Positions 25,214 through 33,193 of a DNA stretch of 64,000 nucleotides are shown piece by piece. The translations under genes were made by a program, and so were the position numbers. Each line of letters begins with the position of its first letter. The first letter of the stretch is position 1. Below the pieces are notes generated by a model, which saw only the letters and a program-made list of their open reading frames with translations, searched no databases and was not told where the DNA came from. The DNA comes from Bacillus sp. CH30_1T (GTDB taxonomy: Bacteria; Bacillota; Bacilli; Bacillales; Bacillaceae_B), in contig NZ_VTUY01000002.1 in assembly GCF_008364765.1 (NCBI RefSeq), positions 64,501-128,500 of the forward strand, given 5' to 3'.

Positions 25214-27166
25214 TTATTTTTCGTTCTTTTTCAAAAGTGCAAAGCGGATGAATATGTTTGCGAAGGCGATGAATAACGCCCCGACAGCTAGTCCGATCAG
25301 GTAAGCCCAAACATTTTCAACGAGCGGCCAGCCCCAGATAGCAGGGAGTGGATACCACTGAACTGCCCCAAGGACTACAGCTGTTACAGATCCTAAAATA
25401 GCTCCGATGATGTTGATCGGTATCGTGATCAGCGGGTTACGAAGCATAAATGGAATCGCTCCCTCACTGATGGCGATAAATCCAAGTAATAATGACGTAT
25501 TCCCTGCCACTCGCAGGTTCGCATCGAACACACGGCGACCGACTACATATTTATCGATAACCGTCGCCAGTCCCAAACCGATCGGCGGGATAACGATGGC
25601 TAATACCCGGGCTGTTAACGGATAAATTTGATCAGCAGCAAGCCCGATGGCAATCGCTCCGGCTGCTTTGTTGATCGGTCCACCTAAGTCAAAGGCAGTG
25701 GCAGCTGCGATGATACTTGCGAGCACTACATTGCCTGCCCCTTGAGCTGCTGTGATCCACTCACTTAGAAGCGCATTTAATCCGCCGAAAACGGGATCAA
25801 CAATGTAGAAATTCAGGAAGAAAATCGTTAACACAGAAATCGCAGGGATGATTAACATCGGTTTCATTGCAATTAAATTTTTATTTAACTTAATTTTTTC
25901 ATTTAAGAATTTAGAGACATATCCGGCCGTTAATCCAAGGATTAGTGCCCCTAGGAAACCTGATGGAATTCCACCTTCGATTCCCCAGAACGTATAGTGA
26001 AGTCCTGCTGCAAACACCCCTCCAATAAACCCTGATACAAGTCCAACCCTGTCGGCTATTGAATAAGCCACGAAAGCCCCGAAAATTGGATACATAAACT
26101 TAAAGATCATACCGCCAAATTTATCGAGATGATGAAGGATCACCAACAGTTCATTTGAGTGAGTCGCATACTTAATATCATGAATTTGATCTACGAGTCC
26201 CAGTGGCATGGCAGAGAGTTTCGCAATCCCCATCATCAAACCGGCTGCGACAAGGACAGGAATCATATAAGAAATCCCGGTCATGACCGCCTGAGTGATC
26301 TCAGACAGAAGGCCTTGCTTATTACCTCCAGTAGAAACCTCTACTTCACTACTGTCCCCCGAAACGGTTCCATCGGGATTCGTCAACGCGCGATTAATGA
26401 TTTCCTTGGCATGCTTCAATGGTTCCGCTACACGTGTTTGAACGTAAGGCTTCCCAGCGAAACGTTCCTTATTCTTAGGAGCAATATCGGTAGCGAAGAC
26501 AACGGCATCCGCTTCTTTCAAAATCGCCCCCCGGTGCTCATCTTCAATCCCATTCGCACCCTGTTTCTCCGTTAGAACGCGGACACCCATTTCACGCCCT
26601 GCTTTTTCCAATGCCTCTGCAGACATATATGTGTGGGCGATACCCGCTGCACAGGCCGTGATGGCCAGTACCGTTTTGGTATATTCTTGAGGAGCCTCGA
26701 CTGCTTCTTCCTTTTGGTCCAGTAATGTTAGAAACTCTGAAGGTGAAGAAGCTCTCATCAAGTTATCGATATAACCTCTGTCCATAAGTCTTGTACTCAG
26801 TTCAGAAAGGACACTTAAATGGGTTGAACCGGCTTCTGCATCCGGAATGGCAAGCAAGAACACGAGCTGGACTTTGTTCGTCGGATCAATGCTTTCCCAT
26901 GTATCGATGCCGTTACGAAGTCTGGCGACGGCAAATTTCGCTGTCTTTACAGCTGAGCTTTTCCCATGGGGGATCGCAAGCCCTGCCTCTAATCCTGTAG
27001 GAGAGATCTGTTCCCTCTCCAGTACGGCTTGTAAAAAATCTTCCTTAGACGTTAAAACATCCTGTTTATATAACGCATCCACAAGCGTTTCAAGAATCTC
27101 TTGTTTTGAGTTTGATTCAATATCAAATATGACCAACTGTTCATCTGTCATGTTTCTTAATTCCAT
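25214..27166 (-). CDS. mngA: PTS permease EIIABC, MngA-like (mannosylglycerate)
   Basis: A 650-residue fructose-superfamily PTS protein with domains in the order EIIA (1-150, GLEAGLAIPHGK, His67), EIIB (about 165-260, VLAITACAAGIAHTYMSAEA, Cys172) and EIIC (about 285-645, with FDLGGPINKAAGAIA). E. coli MngA has the same order and size; ManP in this window has EIIA at the end. The ATG at 27166 is supported by GAGAGGTG six bases before; an upstream GTG overlaps that site. It heads an operon with a GH38 hydrolase, which points to mannosylglycerate; a fructose-type sugar is less likely. Confidence 0.85.
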   Translation of the reverse strand: MELRNMTDEQLVIFDIESNSKQEILETLVDALYKQDVLTSKEDFLQAVLEREQISPTGLEAGLAIPHGKSSAVKTAKFAVARLRNGIDTWESIDPTNKVQLVFLLAIPDAEAGSTHLSVLSELSTRLMDRGYIDNLMRASSPSEFLTLLDQKEEAVEAPQEYTKTVLAITACAAGIAHTYMSAEALEKAGREMGVRVLTEKQGANGIEDEHRGAILKEADAVVFATDIAPKNKERFAGKPYVQTRVAEPLKHAKEIINRALTNPDGTVSGDSSEVEVSTGGNKQGLLSEITQAVMTGISYMIPVLVAAGLMMGIAKLSAMPLGLVDQIHDIKYATHSNELLVILHHLDKFGGMIFKFMYPIFGAFVAYSIADRVGLVSGFIGGVFAAGLHYTFWGIEGGIPSGFLGALILGLTAGYVSKFLNEKIKLNKNLIAMKPMLIIPAISVLTIFFLNFYIVDPVFGGLNALLSEWITAAQGAGNVVLASIIAAATAFDLGGPINKAAGAIAIGLAADQIYPLTARVLAIVIPPIGLGLATVIDKYVVGRRVFDANLRVAGNTSLLLGFIAISEGAIPFMLRNPLITIPINIIGAILGSVTAVVLGAVQWYPLPAIWGWPLVENVWAYLIGLAVGALFIAFANIFIRFALLKKNEK

Positions 27167-27207
27167 GAGGTTCACCTCTCTATAAATGATGGTTATTCTT
27201 CGTAAAC

Positions 27208-27370
27208 ACTGTTGCTATTTTCACAGGGAACGAAGTAGTTGATTTCCACTCCAGGACGCTCGCTTTCCGCGGGGCGCGCGGTGAGCCTCCTCGGCGCAAG
27301 CGCCTGTGGGGTCTCACCTGTCCCGCTATTCCCGCAGGAGTCGACCGTCCTTCCGTTCCAATCAACTTTC
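27208..27370. repeat. GC-rich palindromic intergenic repeat, copy 2 (uninterrupted)
   Basis: Inverted ends GTTGATTTCC (from 27238) and CCAATCAACTTTCTT (to about 27371) enclose CTCGCTTTCCGCGGGGCG, GTGAGCCTCCTCGGCGC and CCCGCTATTCCCGCAGGAGT. It is the intact version of the element at 14322-14605. It lies between the probable mngA promoter region and the mngA start codon, so it would be part of the leader RNA of the operon. Confidence 0.85.
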
Positions 27371-27422
27371 TTAGATACGGTTGTACAGAATCCTTATTTA
27401 AACAACGTTCTGAGTATGTGTC

Positions 27423-27493
27423 TGAAATCCCTTACAATGTAGTTATAACACAGAAACCACAAGGTCTTTTGTACATCCAGCGTACAATTGTAC
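27423..27493. promoter_or_regulatory. Divergent control region: cre-like site and GTAC palindrome
   Basis: TGAAATCCCTTACA at 27423-27436 resembles a cre box, but the central CG is CC. GTACAATTGTAC at 27482-27493 is a perfect palindrome, with TGTACA-like half sites on both sides (TTGTACATCC at about 27469 and TTGTACAGAA at about 27489). It lies between mngA and the divergent MurR/RpiR gene, and is the likely operator of that regulator. The -35 and -10 boxes are not clear. Confidence 0.5.
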
Positions 27494-27592
27494 AGAATGA
27501 AAGCCTTATCATGAGTGAGGTAGATAAAAGAGTATAGCAATCAGTGATATAATGAATGATAAACAATGAAACGGTTTACAAAGGAGTATTCT

Positions 27593-28336
27593 ATGGGGAA
27601 AGTATTGGATCGATTTTCTTCCCATATCGGGGAGCTTACATACGCAGAAAAACATGTCCTTTATTATGTAGAGGAGAATTTGGAGACAGCGAAGAATCAA
27701 TCGCTGACCGCCATGGCCGAAAGCAATAGCGTCAGTACCACTACGATCATTCGTATGTGTCATAAGCTTGGGCTCGGGGGCTTCTCTGAATTCAAGTTTA
27801 ACCTAAAGAGTATCGAGGAAAACGTGGGGCCAGGTGAAAACATGCTCGAGCGTTATCGCCAGGATACGAATCGAACACTTGAGTCTTTACGGGTGGAAGA
27901 ATTGGAAAGAATCAGCGAACAGCTTTTACAAGCAAATCGGGTGATGATTGTAGCCGTGGGGTTAACGAAGATGGCGGGAGAATACTTTAGCAAACTGTTT
28001 ATGCAGGTTAACAAGCCAACGTCATACGTGTATGAATCACATATCATCGACTTGCTCCCCAATATGGTTCAGCAGGACGATCTCATCGTCTTCATCTCAT
28101 CCAGTGGAGAGACAAAGACCATCGTCGGGGCAGCTGAGAAGATCCGTTATAAGAATGCCGACTCCCTGGCGATCACCAATTCAGCAGACAGCACACTGGC
28201 CAAGCTCACCCGGAACGCCATCAGCGCCGATGTACAAAAAGTACAGTTTGCGGGGTATGATTTGACGCCACGATCTACGATGGTGATCTTGATTGATTTG
28301 ATTTTTGAATTTTACTTGAAGAAAGTGATGAAGTGA
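27593..28336 (+). CDS. MurR/RpiR-family transcriptional regulator
   Basis: A 247-residue regulator with an N-terminal RpiR helix-turn-helix (residues 1-75, LTAMAESNSVSTTTIIRMCHKLG) and a SIS sugar-phosphate-binding domain (about 100-235, VIFVSSSGET-like IVFISSSGETKTI). AAAGGAG lies six bases before the ATG at 27593. It is divergent from the mngA operon, so it probably senses a phosphosugar made there, such as phospho-mannosylglycerate or mannose 6-phosphate. Whether it activates or represses cannot be told from sequence; its SIS domain points to a phosphorylated ligand. Confidence 0.9.
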   Translation: MGKVLDRFSSHIGELTYAEKHVLYYVEENLETAKNQSLTAMAESNSVSTTTIIRMCHKLGLGGFSEFKFNLKSIEENVGPGENMLERYRQDTNRTLESLRVEELERISEQLLQANRVMIVAVGLTKMAGEYFSKLFMQVNKPTSYVYESHIIDLLPNMVQQDDLIVFISSSGETKTIVGAAEKIRYKNADSLAITNSADSTLAKLTRNAISADVQKVQFAGYDLTPRSTMVILIDLIFEFYLKKVMK

Positions 28337-28339
28337 TCA

Positions 28340-28410
28340 TTAAACAAGTGTTTAGTTGGATTCTTCCTATTGCTTAGGGGTTTCCAATGATTAATCAAAC
28401 GTTTGTTTAA
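28340..28410. repeat. Imperfect 71-base inverted-repeat element, copy A
   Basis: The left arm TTAAACAAGTGTTTAGTT (28340-28357) and right arm TTAATCAAACGTTTGTTTAA (28391-28410) are imperfect inverted repeats, each itself near-palindromic. The right arm shares 19 identical bases with the right arm of a second element at 56301-56373. It lies just after the RpiR gene. Confidence 0.65.
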
Positions 28411-28520
28411 ATCCATACAAGGAAGGATACGTATTCAAAAAAGTACTCGAATACATAATAAACATGAAAGCTTCAATAACCTCAATTATTCCTAATGTCG
28501 TGGAAAAGCTTATAAAACGT

Positions 28521-28560
28521 AAAAGACCTCAACAACTTCTCTCATTCGTTAAGGTCTTTT
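28521..28560. terminator. Bidirectional terminator between RpiR and ROK kinase genes
   Basis: AAAAGACCT (28521-28529) pairs with AGGTCTTTT (28552-28560), giving A and T runs on both sides. It serves the kinase gene on the minus strand and could serve the RpiR gene on the plus strand. Confidence 0.75.
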
Positions 28561-28577
28561 CAGCAACTTCCCCCTAT

Positions 28578-29450
28578 TTATTTACATGTTCTTAGTACAC
28601 CTTCCCTGGCTAAAAACATCGATCCCATCACTCCCTGATTGTCATTCAATTCAGGAGGCACAATATACTGTTCAAAGTCGTCAATATTGACATATTGATT
28701 TAGTAGTTTTGCTACTTCCCCTCGAATGAGTGGGTATAAAATGTTTTGCTTCATGACTCCGCCACCCAAAATGATTTTTTCTGGAGCGAGGATTAAGATG
28801 TAGTTTACGATGGCTTGGGCAAGGTAGTAGGCCTCAAGTTCCCAAACTACTTGCATCTCTTCCAGCTCGTCCCCTTTCTTTCCGTATCGGGTATGTATAG
28901 CCGTACCAGAAGCCAGGCCTTCTAAACAATCCCGATGATAGTGACAGCTGCCTTCAAAAGAATCTTCTGAGTGCCTGGGTACATAAATATGGCCCATTTC
29001 GGTATTGAAGAGCCCCTTTGACACTTTACCATTTTGAACAAATCCCGCCCCAATCCCCGTTCCGACGGTTATATATAAACAACTGTCGGACTCCTGTGCA
29101 GCTCCTGAATGAAATTCCCCCAATGCCGCTGCATTCACATCTGTATCAACATAAACAGGAACAGAAAAGTGACCTGAGAGGGCTTGATAGATATTGAAAT
29201 TCTTCCAAAGTTGTTTAGGTGTATTTAATAGTTGTCCAAAATTGTTTCTATTCTTATTTAATTCTATCGGCCCAAAACAGCCTACTCCAATCGAAGTTAA
29301 AGCGTATTTGGAAAAGTATGAGTAGACGTTCCCTAATGTTGTCTCAGGATCTTGAGTAGGAAAGACCGTCTTACTTATGATTTCCCCCTTCTCATTTCCC
29401 ATGGCACAAACAAATTTCGTTCCACCGGCTTCTATTGCACCATATAACAT
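28578..29450 (-). CDS. ROK-family sugar kinase (fructokinase/mannokinase), second copy
   Basis: A 290-residue kinase with the same layout as the one at 13198-14058: YGAIEAGGTKFVCAMG, DTDVNAAALGEFHSGAA, GTGIGAGFVQNG and a zinc site of H and GSCHYHRDCLEGL. It follows the binding-protein gene of the N-glycan ABC system by about 115 bases with a hairpin between. Free mannose released by the alpha-mannosidases needs a kinase before ManA can act, so mannokinase activity is the reasonable inference; the subfamily is also known to act on fructose. Confidence 0.88.
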   Translation of the reverse strand: MLYGAIEAGGTKFVCAMGNEKGEIISKTVFPTQDPETTLGNVYSYFSKYALTSIGVGCFGPIELNKNRNNFGQLLNTPKQLWKNFNIYQALSGHFSVPVYVDTDVNAAALGEFHSGAAQESDSCLYITVGTGIGAGFVQNGKVSKGLFNTEMGHIYVPRHSEDSFEGSCHYHRDCLEGLASGTAIHTRYGKKGDELEEMQVVWELEAYYLAQAIVNYILILAPEKIILGGGVMKQNILYPLIRGEVAKLLNQYVNIDDFEQYIVPPELNDNQGVMGSMFLAREGVLRTCK

Positions 29451-29470
29451 GAATCTCCCTCCAATTGAAA

Positions 29471-29498
29471 GAAGGGTTCCAACTTGTCTGAACCCTTC
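29471..29498 (-). terminator. Hairpin after the binding-protein gene
   Basis: GAAGGGTTC (29471-29479) pairs with GAACCCTTC (29490-29498). On the minus strand TTTC follows. It is between the binding-protein gene and the kinase gene and probably reduces, without fully stopping, read-through. Confidence 0.6.
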
Positions 29499-29565
29499 CC
29501 TTCAAATTATTATCCATTGTTGCTAATCGTGTAATGATATAAAGGAGAGGTGTCCCCCCGCGCTC

Positions 29566-31020
29566 CTATTGTTCCTTCTTCCACTCGTCATATTGCTTTT
29601 GAATTTCATCCAATACTTTCTGCATGCCGGCTTCGTTTAGCTTTTTATTGAAAGCCGGTAAGTATTCTTCAGGATCTACAGCACCTTTTAATAATGCAGG
29701 AGAGAATTCACTTGTAACATTCGAGATTGCTGCAATTTCTGTTCTAACCGGATTAGAGTCAAAATAGAAACCAAGTGCCGGAGACGATTTTGCGCTTTCA
29801 TTGAATCTTTCAAATGCCTCCCATTTGTCTGCCGGATCATCTTCGTAAAGCTTTAGGATCAGCTGATTCCCGATTGCAAAGCTCGGCATGTTATAGTTTT
29901 CAACACGAGCAGGTAAGTCTTTAATCGTTCCATCTTCGTTCTCTTCATAGTGAACCCCTTCGATTCCTTTATCAAGCAAGTTCCTTAAATATTCGTCGGA
30001 GTTTAATAGATTCAAAAACATCATGGCTCTTTCAGGATGTTTTGAGGTAGCTGAAATGGCTTGCATGGAACCTGTCACTGAGTTATTGAAGATATATGGT
30101 TCATGAAGTTCTCTAGTTACGATTTCATATCCTGCTGATCTGGACCAGATGTCTTCTGCATATGGCTGATAAATCTCTTTACGGACGAACCAGTTAGCCG
30201 TTTCCAGGGGCCATGAGTCTGTGCTTGTTGCTGCATCTTTTTGGATGTAGCCTTTTTTATAGTATTCATGCATCGTTTTTAACGTTTCCATCGTAACATC
30301 TTCTTCGTATTTGTTCACAACCTCATCAGTGTTTCCATCTAAACGGAATGCAAATGGTAACTCCTCTTGAAGGATGGAGTCGAACGGAAGATACGCATCA
30401 AATGTTGCAATAGGTGTTACATTCTTTTCTTTTTCTTTAATAACAGCCAGCAACGGCTCTAGATCTTCAATTGAGTTCACTTTTGAAATATCCAGTCCAT
30501 GTTTTTTTACCAGTTCATTATTAAAGGAAAGGACGGCTTGCTGACCTACTTCTTTATTAGTTGGTACTGCATAAAGTTCCCCATCAATCTTAGCGCCTTC
30601 AAGGAATGCCGGGTCAATTAGCTTCTTCATGTCTTTCCCGTATTCATCCATTAAGTCACTCAATCCAACAAATGCTCCCCTTCTTGCATTTAATGCGTAA
30701 TTGTTGGCCCATGAGCTTGTGAAGGCAATATCATACTCTTCTCCAGAAGTTGTGATAACCTGCATCCGATCATTATACTCTCCCCAATCCAGAAGTTTAA
30801 GGTCGATAGAGGTGTTGATCTTTTCCTTCGTGTACTTGTTTACCTCTTTCATGACATCTTCAACATCTTTTTGAGGTGTTCCGATTAAATACCAGGTCAG
30901 AGTAACATGATCCTCCGTGGAGTCACCTGATGTTTCCCCGCTTGAACTTTTCCCGCTACATGCTGCCAATATCCCCATAAGCAGCACCAATACAAGTGAA
31001 AGTACCCCTACTTTTTTCAT
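29566..31020 (-). CDS. Oligosaccharide-binding lipoprotein of ABC transporter (NgtS/LplA-like)
   Basis: A 484-residue extracellular binding protein with signal peptide KKVGVLSLVLVLLMGILAAC; the lipobox is LAAC. The mature part has hallmarks of the large LplA-type group, such as TWYLIGTPQKDVEDVMKEVN, KHPERAMMFLNLLNSDEYLR and a DSNPVRTE-like loop. The second ATG (31020) is preferred because GGGGG lies six bases ahead of it. It is the last of three transporter genes, after the LplB and LplC permeases. Location beside GH85, GH38 and GH125 genes suggests that it binds mannose-rich glycan fragments, as the pneumococcal NgtS does. Confidence 0.87.
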   Translation of the reverse strand: MKKVGVLSLVLVLLMGILAACSGKSSSGETSGDSTEDHVTLTWYLIGTPQKDVEDVMKEVNKYTKEKINTSIDLKLLDWGEYNDRMQVITTSGEEYDIAFTSSWANNYALNARRGAFVGLSDLMDEYGKDMKKLIDPAFLEGAKIDGELYAVPTNKEVGQQAVLSFNNELVKKHGLDISKVNSIEDLEPLLAVIKEKEKNVTPIATFDAYLPFDSILQEELPFAFRLDGNTDEVVNKYEEDVTMETLKTMHEYYKKGYIQKDAATSTDSWPLETANWFVRKEIYQPYAEDIWSRSAGYEIVTRELHEPYIFNNSVTGSMQAISATSKHPERAMMFLNLLNSDEYLRNLLDKGIEGVHYEENEDGTIKDLPARVENYNMPSFAIGNQLILKLYEDDPADKWEAFERFNESAKSSPALGFYFDSNPVRTEIAAISNVTSEFSPALLKGAVDPEEYLPAFNKKLNEAGMQKVLDEIQKQYDEWKKEQ

Positions 31021-31091
31021 TTCCATCCCCCAGTTCGTTTAATTGATTTGGTTCTATCAAAAAAGGAATTGCGTTCCTTCAATGAATACGA

Positions 31092-32057
31092 TCAATCTTT
31101 TACTCCTCCAATAGTCAGCCCTTTTATAAAGTACTTTTGAAAGAAAGGATACGATAAAGCAATTGGAAGAGTGGCAATAACCACCATCGCCATTCTAGCT
31201 GAATCTTGCGGAATTGATTCTAAGATTGAACTGTTTTGATTCGATAGCATGGCATTCTGTTTAATAAAGTCCATATTGTTCTCAATCCGCATTAATAGCG
31301 ATTGCAATGGTATCAAGTTCGGATCGTCAATGAAAAGGAGAGCGTTAAACCAATCGTTCCAATATGCAAGGGTATTGAATAGTGCAATGGTTGCTATACC
31401 TGGAACAGATAACGGCAGAACAATGGTTAGAAATATTCTCCACTCTCCAGCTCCGTCGATGCGGGCGGACTCAAGTATTGCCTCAGGTACGGATCGTAGG
31501 AAAAACGTTCTCATGATTATGATATAGAAAGCATTAACAGCCATTGGAAGAATTAAAGCCCACATCGAATTCTTCAAATCCAGAAATTGTGTCATCACGA
31601 TGTAGAATGGAACCATTCCTCCGCTAAATAGCATCGTGAAAAAAGCGATAAATGTAAATTGCTTTCTGAATATAAACTGCTTTCTTGATATAGCATAGGC
31701 ATACAATGCAATGACCGTCACACTGATGAAAGTACCTAATACTGTAACCAAAATGGTTACTCCATAAGCTCTCACCACCTGTGCTTTCATTTCCCATAAA
31801 TACTTATATGCTTCCAAACTCCACTGTTCCGGAATAAGTTGATAACCATTTTCCGCTAATGATTGTTCATTACTAAGCGAAATGATAATCACATATAAAA
31901 ATGGAAATATACATAGAAAGGCAAAGGTACCAAGCAATAGATGCATAAAGATGCTCGTCTTACCTGAGAATCCATAAGGGTTATACGTTTTTTTCTTCGA
32001 TTGTTTCTTATCCGCTTCCTTCTGGTAACTCGTCGTGACATTAGTGGATGTTTCCAT
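31092..32057 (-). CDS. Sugar ABC transporter permease, LplC/NgtP2 type
   Basis: Membrane subunit of 321 residues. A lysine-rich cytoplasmic start (residues 1-30) is followed by a first helix LLLGTFAFLCIFPFLYVII and more. EAA loop: ILESARIDGAGEWRIFLTIV. The end FFQKYFIKGLTIGGVKD is the usual KYFxKGxxxGxxK ending of this permease group. AAAGGAG lies eight bases ahead of the ATG. It works with the permease upstream and the binding protein downstream. Confidence 0.9.
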   Translation of the reverse strand: METSTNVTTSYQKEADKKQSKKKTYNPYGFSGKTSIFMHLLLGTFAFLCIFPFLYVIIISLSNEQSLAENGYQLIPEQWSLEAYKYLWEMKAQVVRAYGVTILVTVLGTFISVTVIALYAYAISRKQFIFRKQFTFIAFFTMLFSGGMVPFYIVMTQFLDLKNSMWALILPMAVNAFYIIIMRTFFLRSVPEAILESARIDGAGEWRIFLTIVLPLSVPGIATIALFNTLAYWNDWFNALLFIDDPNLIPLQSLLMRIENNMDFIKQNAMLSNQNSSILESIPQDSARMAMVVIATLPIALSYPFFQKYFIKGLTIGGVKD

Positions 32058-32089
32058 CTAGTACTCTCCTTTCTCTCTAAGGTATTTTC

Positions 32090-33028
32090 TTAGAACAAGG
32101 CATTATCTTCATCAATCTTTCTCACAACATAGTTAGTTATTAGAATTAATATAAATCCAACGGTTGCTTGGTATAAACCAGCTGCTGTACTCATTCCTAT
32201 ATCCCCCATTGTCATCAATCCCCGGTAAACATAGGTATCGATAACATTTGTTACAGAGTAAAGAGGTCCCGAGTCACGAGGGATTTGATAGAACAATCCG
32301 AAATCGGCGCTGAAGATGCTGCCAATATTCAGTATCGTTAATATCACAATGAGTGGCATGATCATAGGAATGGTAACGTGACGAATCTGCTGCCACTTAT
32401 TTGCTCCATCAATCATTGCCGCTTCATAATGCGTCCTATCAATACCGACAATGGCAGCAAGATACACAATACTGCTAAACCCTACACCTTTCCACTGGCT
32501 AATAACTGTGATGAAATAAGGCCAATATTTTGGTTCGTTATACCACGAAACGGGCTCTATATTAAAGAAGCCCAACACACTATTAAATAATCCCTTGTCT
32601 ACACTAAGAAAGGCGAATACAAAGTAACTAACTACCACCCACGATAAGAAATGAGGAAACAACATTCCAGTCTGATAGATTTTGGCTAATTTCTGCTTCG
32701 TTATTTCACTTAATATAATGGCTACGGCTACGGATAATATCAATCCGACTATGATAAAGAGGATGTTATAGAGTAGGGTATTTCTCGTTATGACAAACGC
32801 ATCATTTGTACTGAACAAGAATCTGAAATTTTCAAATCCCACCCATTCACTGTGAAATACGCTGGCAAAAAAGCCATCCGGATGAAACCGAAAGTTCTTA
32901 AATGCAATGATCTGCCCAAACATGGGAATATATTTCATGACGATGAGCCATATAAACCCTGGTAAAATCATTAATAGCCATATTCGGTTATCGTACACAT
33001 TTTTAACAAATCGATTGACTCTGCTCAT
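32090..33028 (-). CDS. Sugar ABC transporter permease, LplB/NgtP1 type
   Basis: Membrane subunit of 312 residues, first gene of the transporter operon. The first helix is IWLLMILPGFIWLIVMKYIP, and the EAA loop reads HYEAAMIDGANKWQQIRHVT. GGGAGGAG lies four bases before the ATG. A cre-like sequence is found 37 bases upstream, which would place it near the operon promoter. Neither this operon nor the neighbouring genes encode an ATPase. Confidence 0.9.
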   Translation of the reverse strand: MSRVNRFVKNVYDNRIWLLMILPGFIWLIVMKYIPMFGQIIAFKNFRFHPDGFFASVFHSEWVGFENFRFLFSTNDAFVITRNTLLYNILFIIVGLILSVAVAIILSEITKQKLAKIYQTGMLFPHFLSWVVVSYFVFAFLSVDKGLFNSVLGFFNIEPVSWYNEPKYWPYFITVISQWKGVGFSSIVYLAAIVGIDRTHYEAAMIDGANKWQQIRHVTIPMIMPLIVILTILNIGSIFSADFGLFYQIPRDSGPLYSVTNVIDTYVYRGLMTMGDIGMSTAAGLYQATVGFILILITNYVVRKIDEDNALF

Positions 33029-33065
33029 GTTTCTCCTCCCTTCTAATCTCTATAATTCAATTATA

Positions 33066-33079
33066 TGAAAACCCTTACA
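33066..33079. promoter_or_regulatory. Candidate cre-like box before the LplB-type permease gene
   Basis: TGAAAACCCTTACA agrees with cre at all positions except the central CG, which is CC. The mngA upstream region has the same variant (TGAAATCCCTTACA). Confidence 0.45.
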
Positions 33080-33161
33080 TGATAAAAAGTTGAGATACCT
33101 TAGATTTACTGGTCAAAATAAATACAATCATTGGAATTGACTCTATTTTTAGGAAACTATC

Positions 33162-33190
33162 AAAAAAAGCCTCTTAAACGAAGAGACTTT
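33162..33190 (-). terminator. Terminator of the YesM/YesN operon
   Basis: On the minus strand AGTCTCTT, loop CGTTT, AAGAGGCT and a run of seven T, starting a few bases beyond the response-regulator stop codon. Confidence 0.85.
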
Positions 33191-33193
33191 TTC

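Noticed and set aside
27208-27370. Repeat copy 2 considered as a riboswitch or antiterminator
   Set aside because: The same sequence occurs at 14322-14605 outside any leader, and it resembles widespread Bacillaceae intergenic palindromes, so a ligand-sensing role is not supported.
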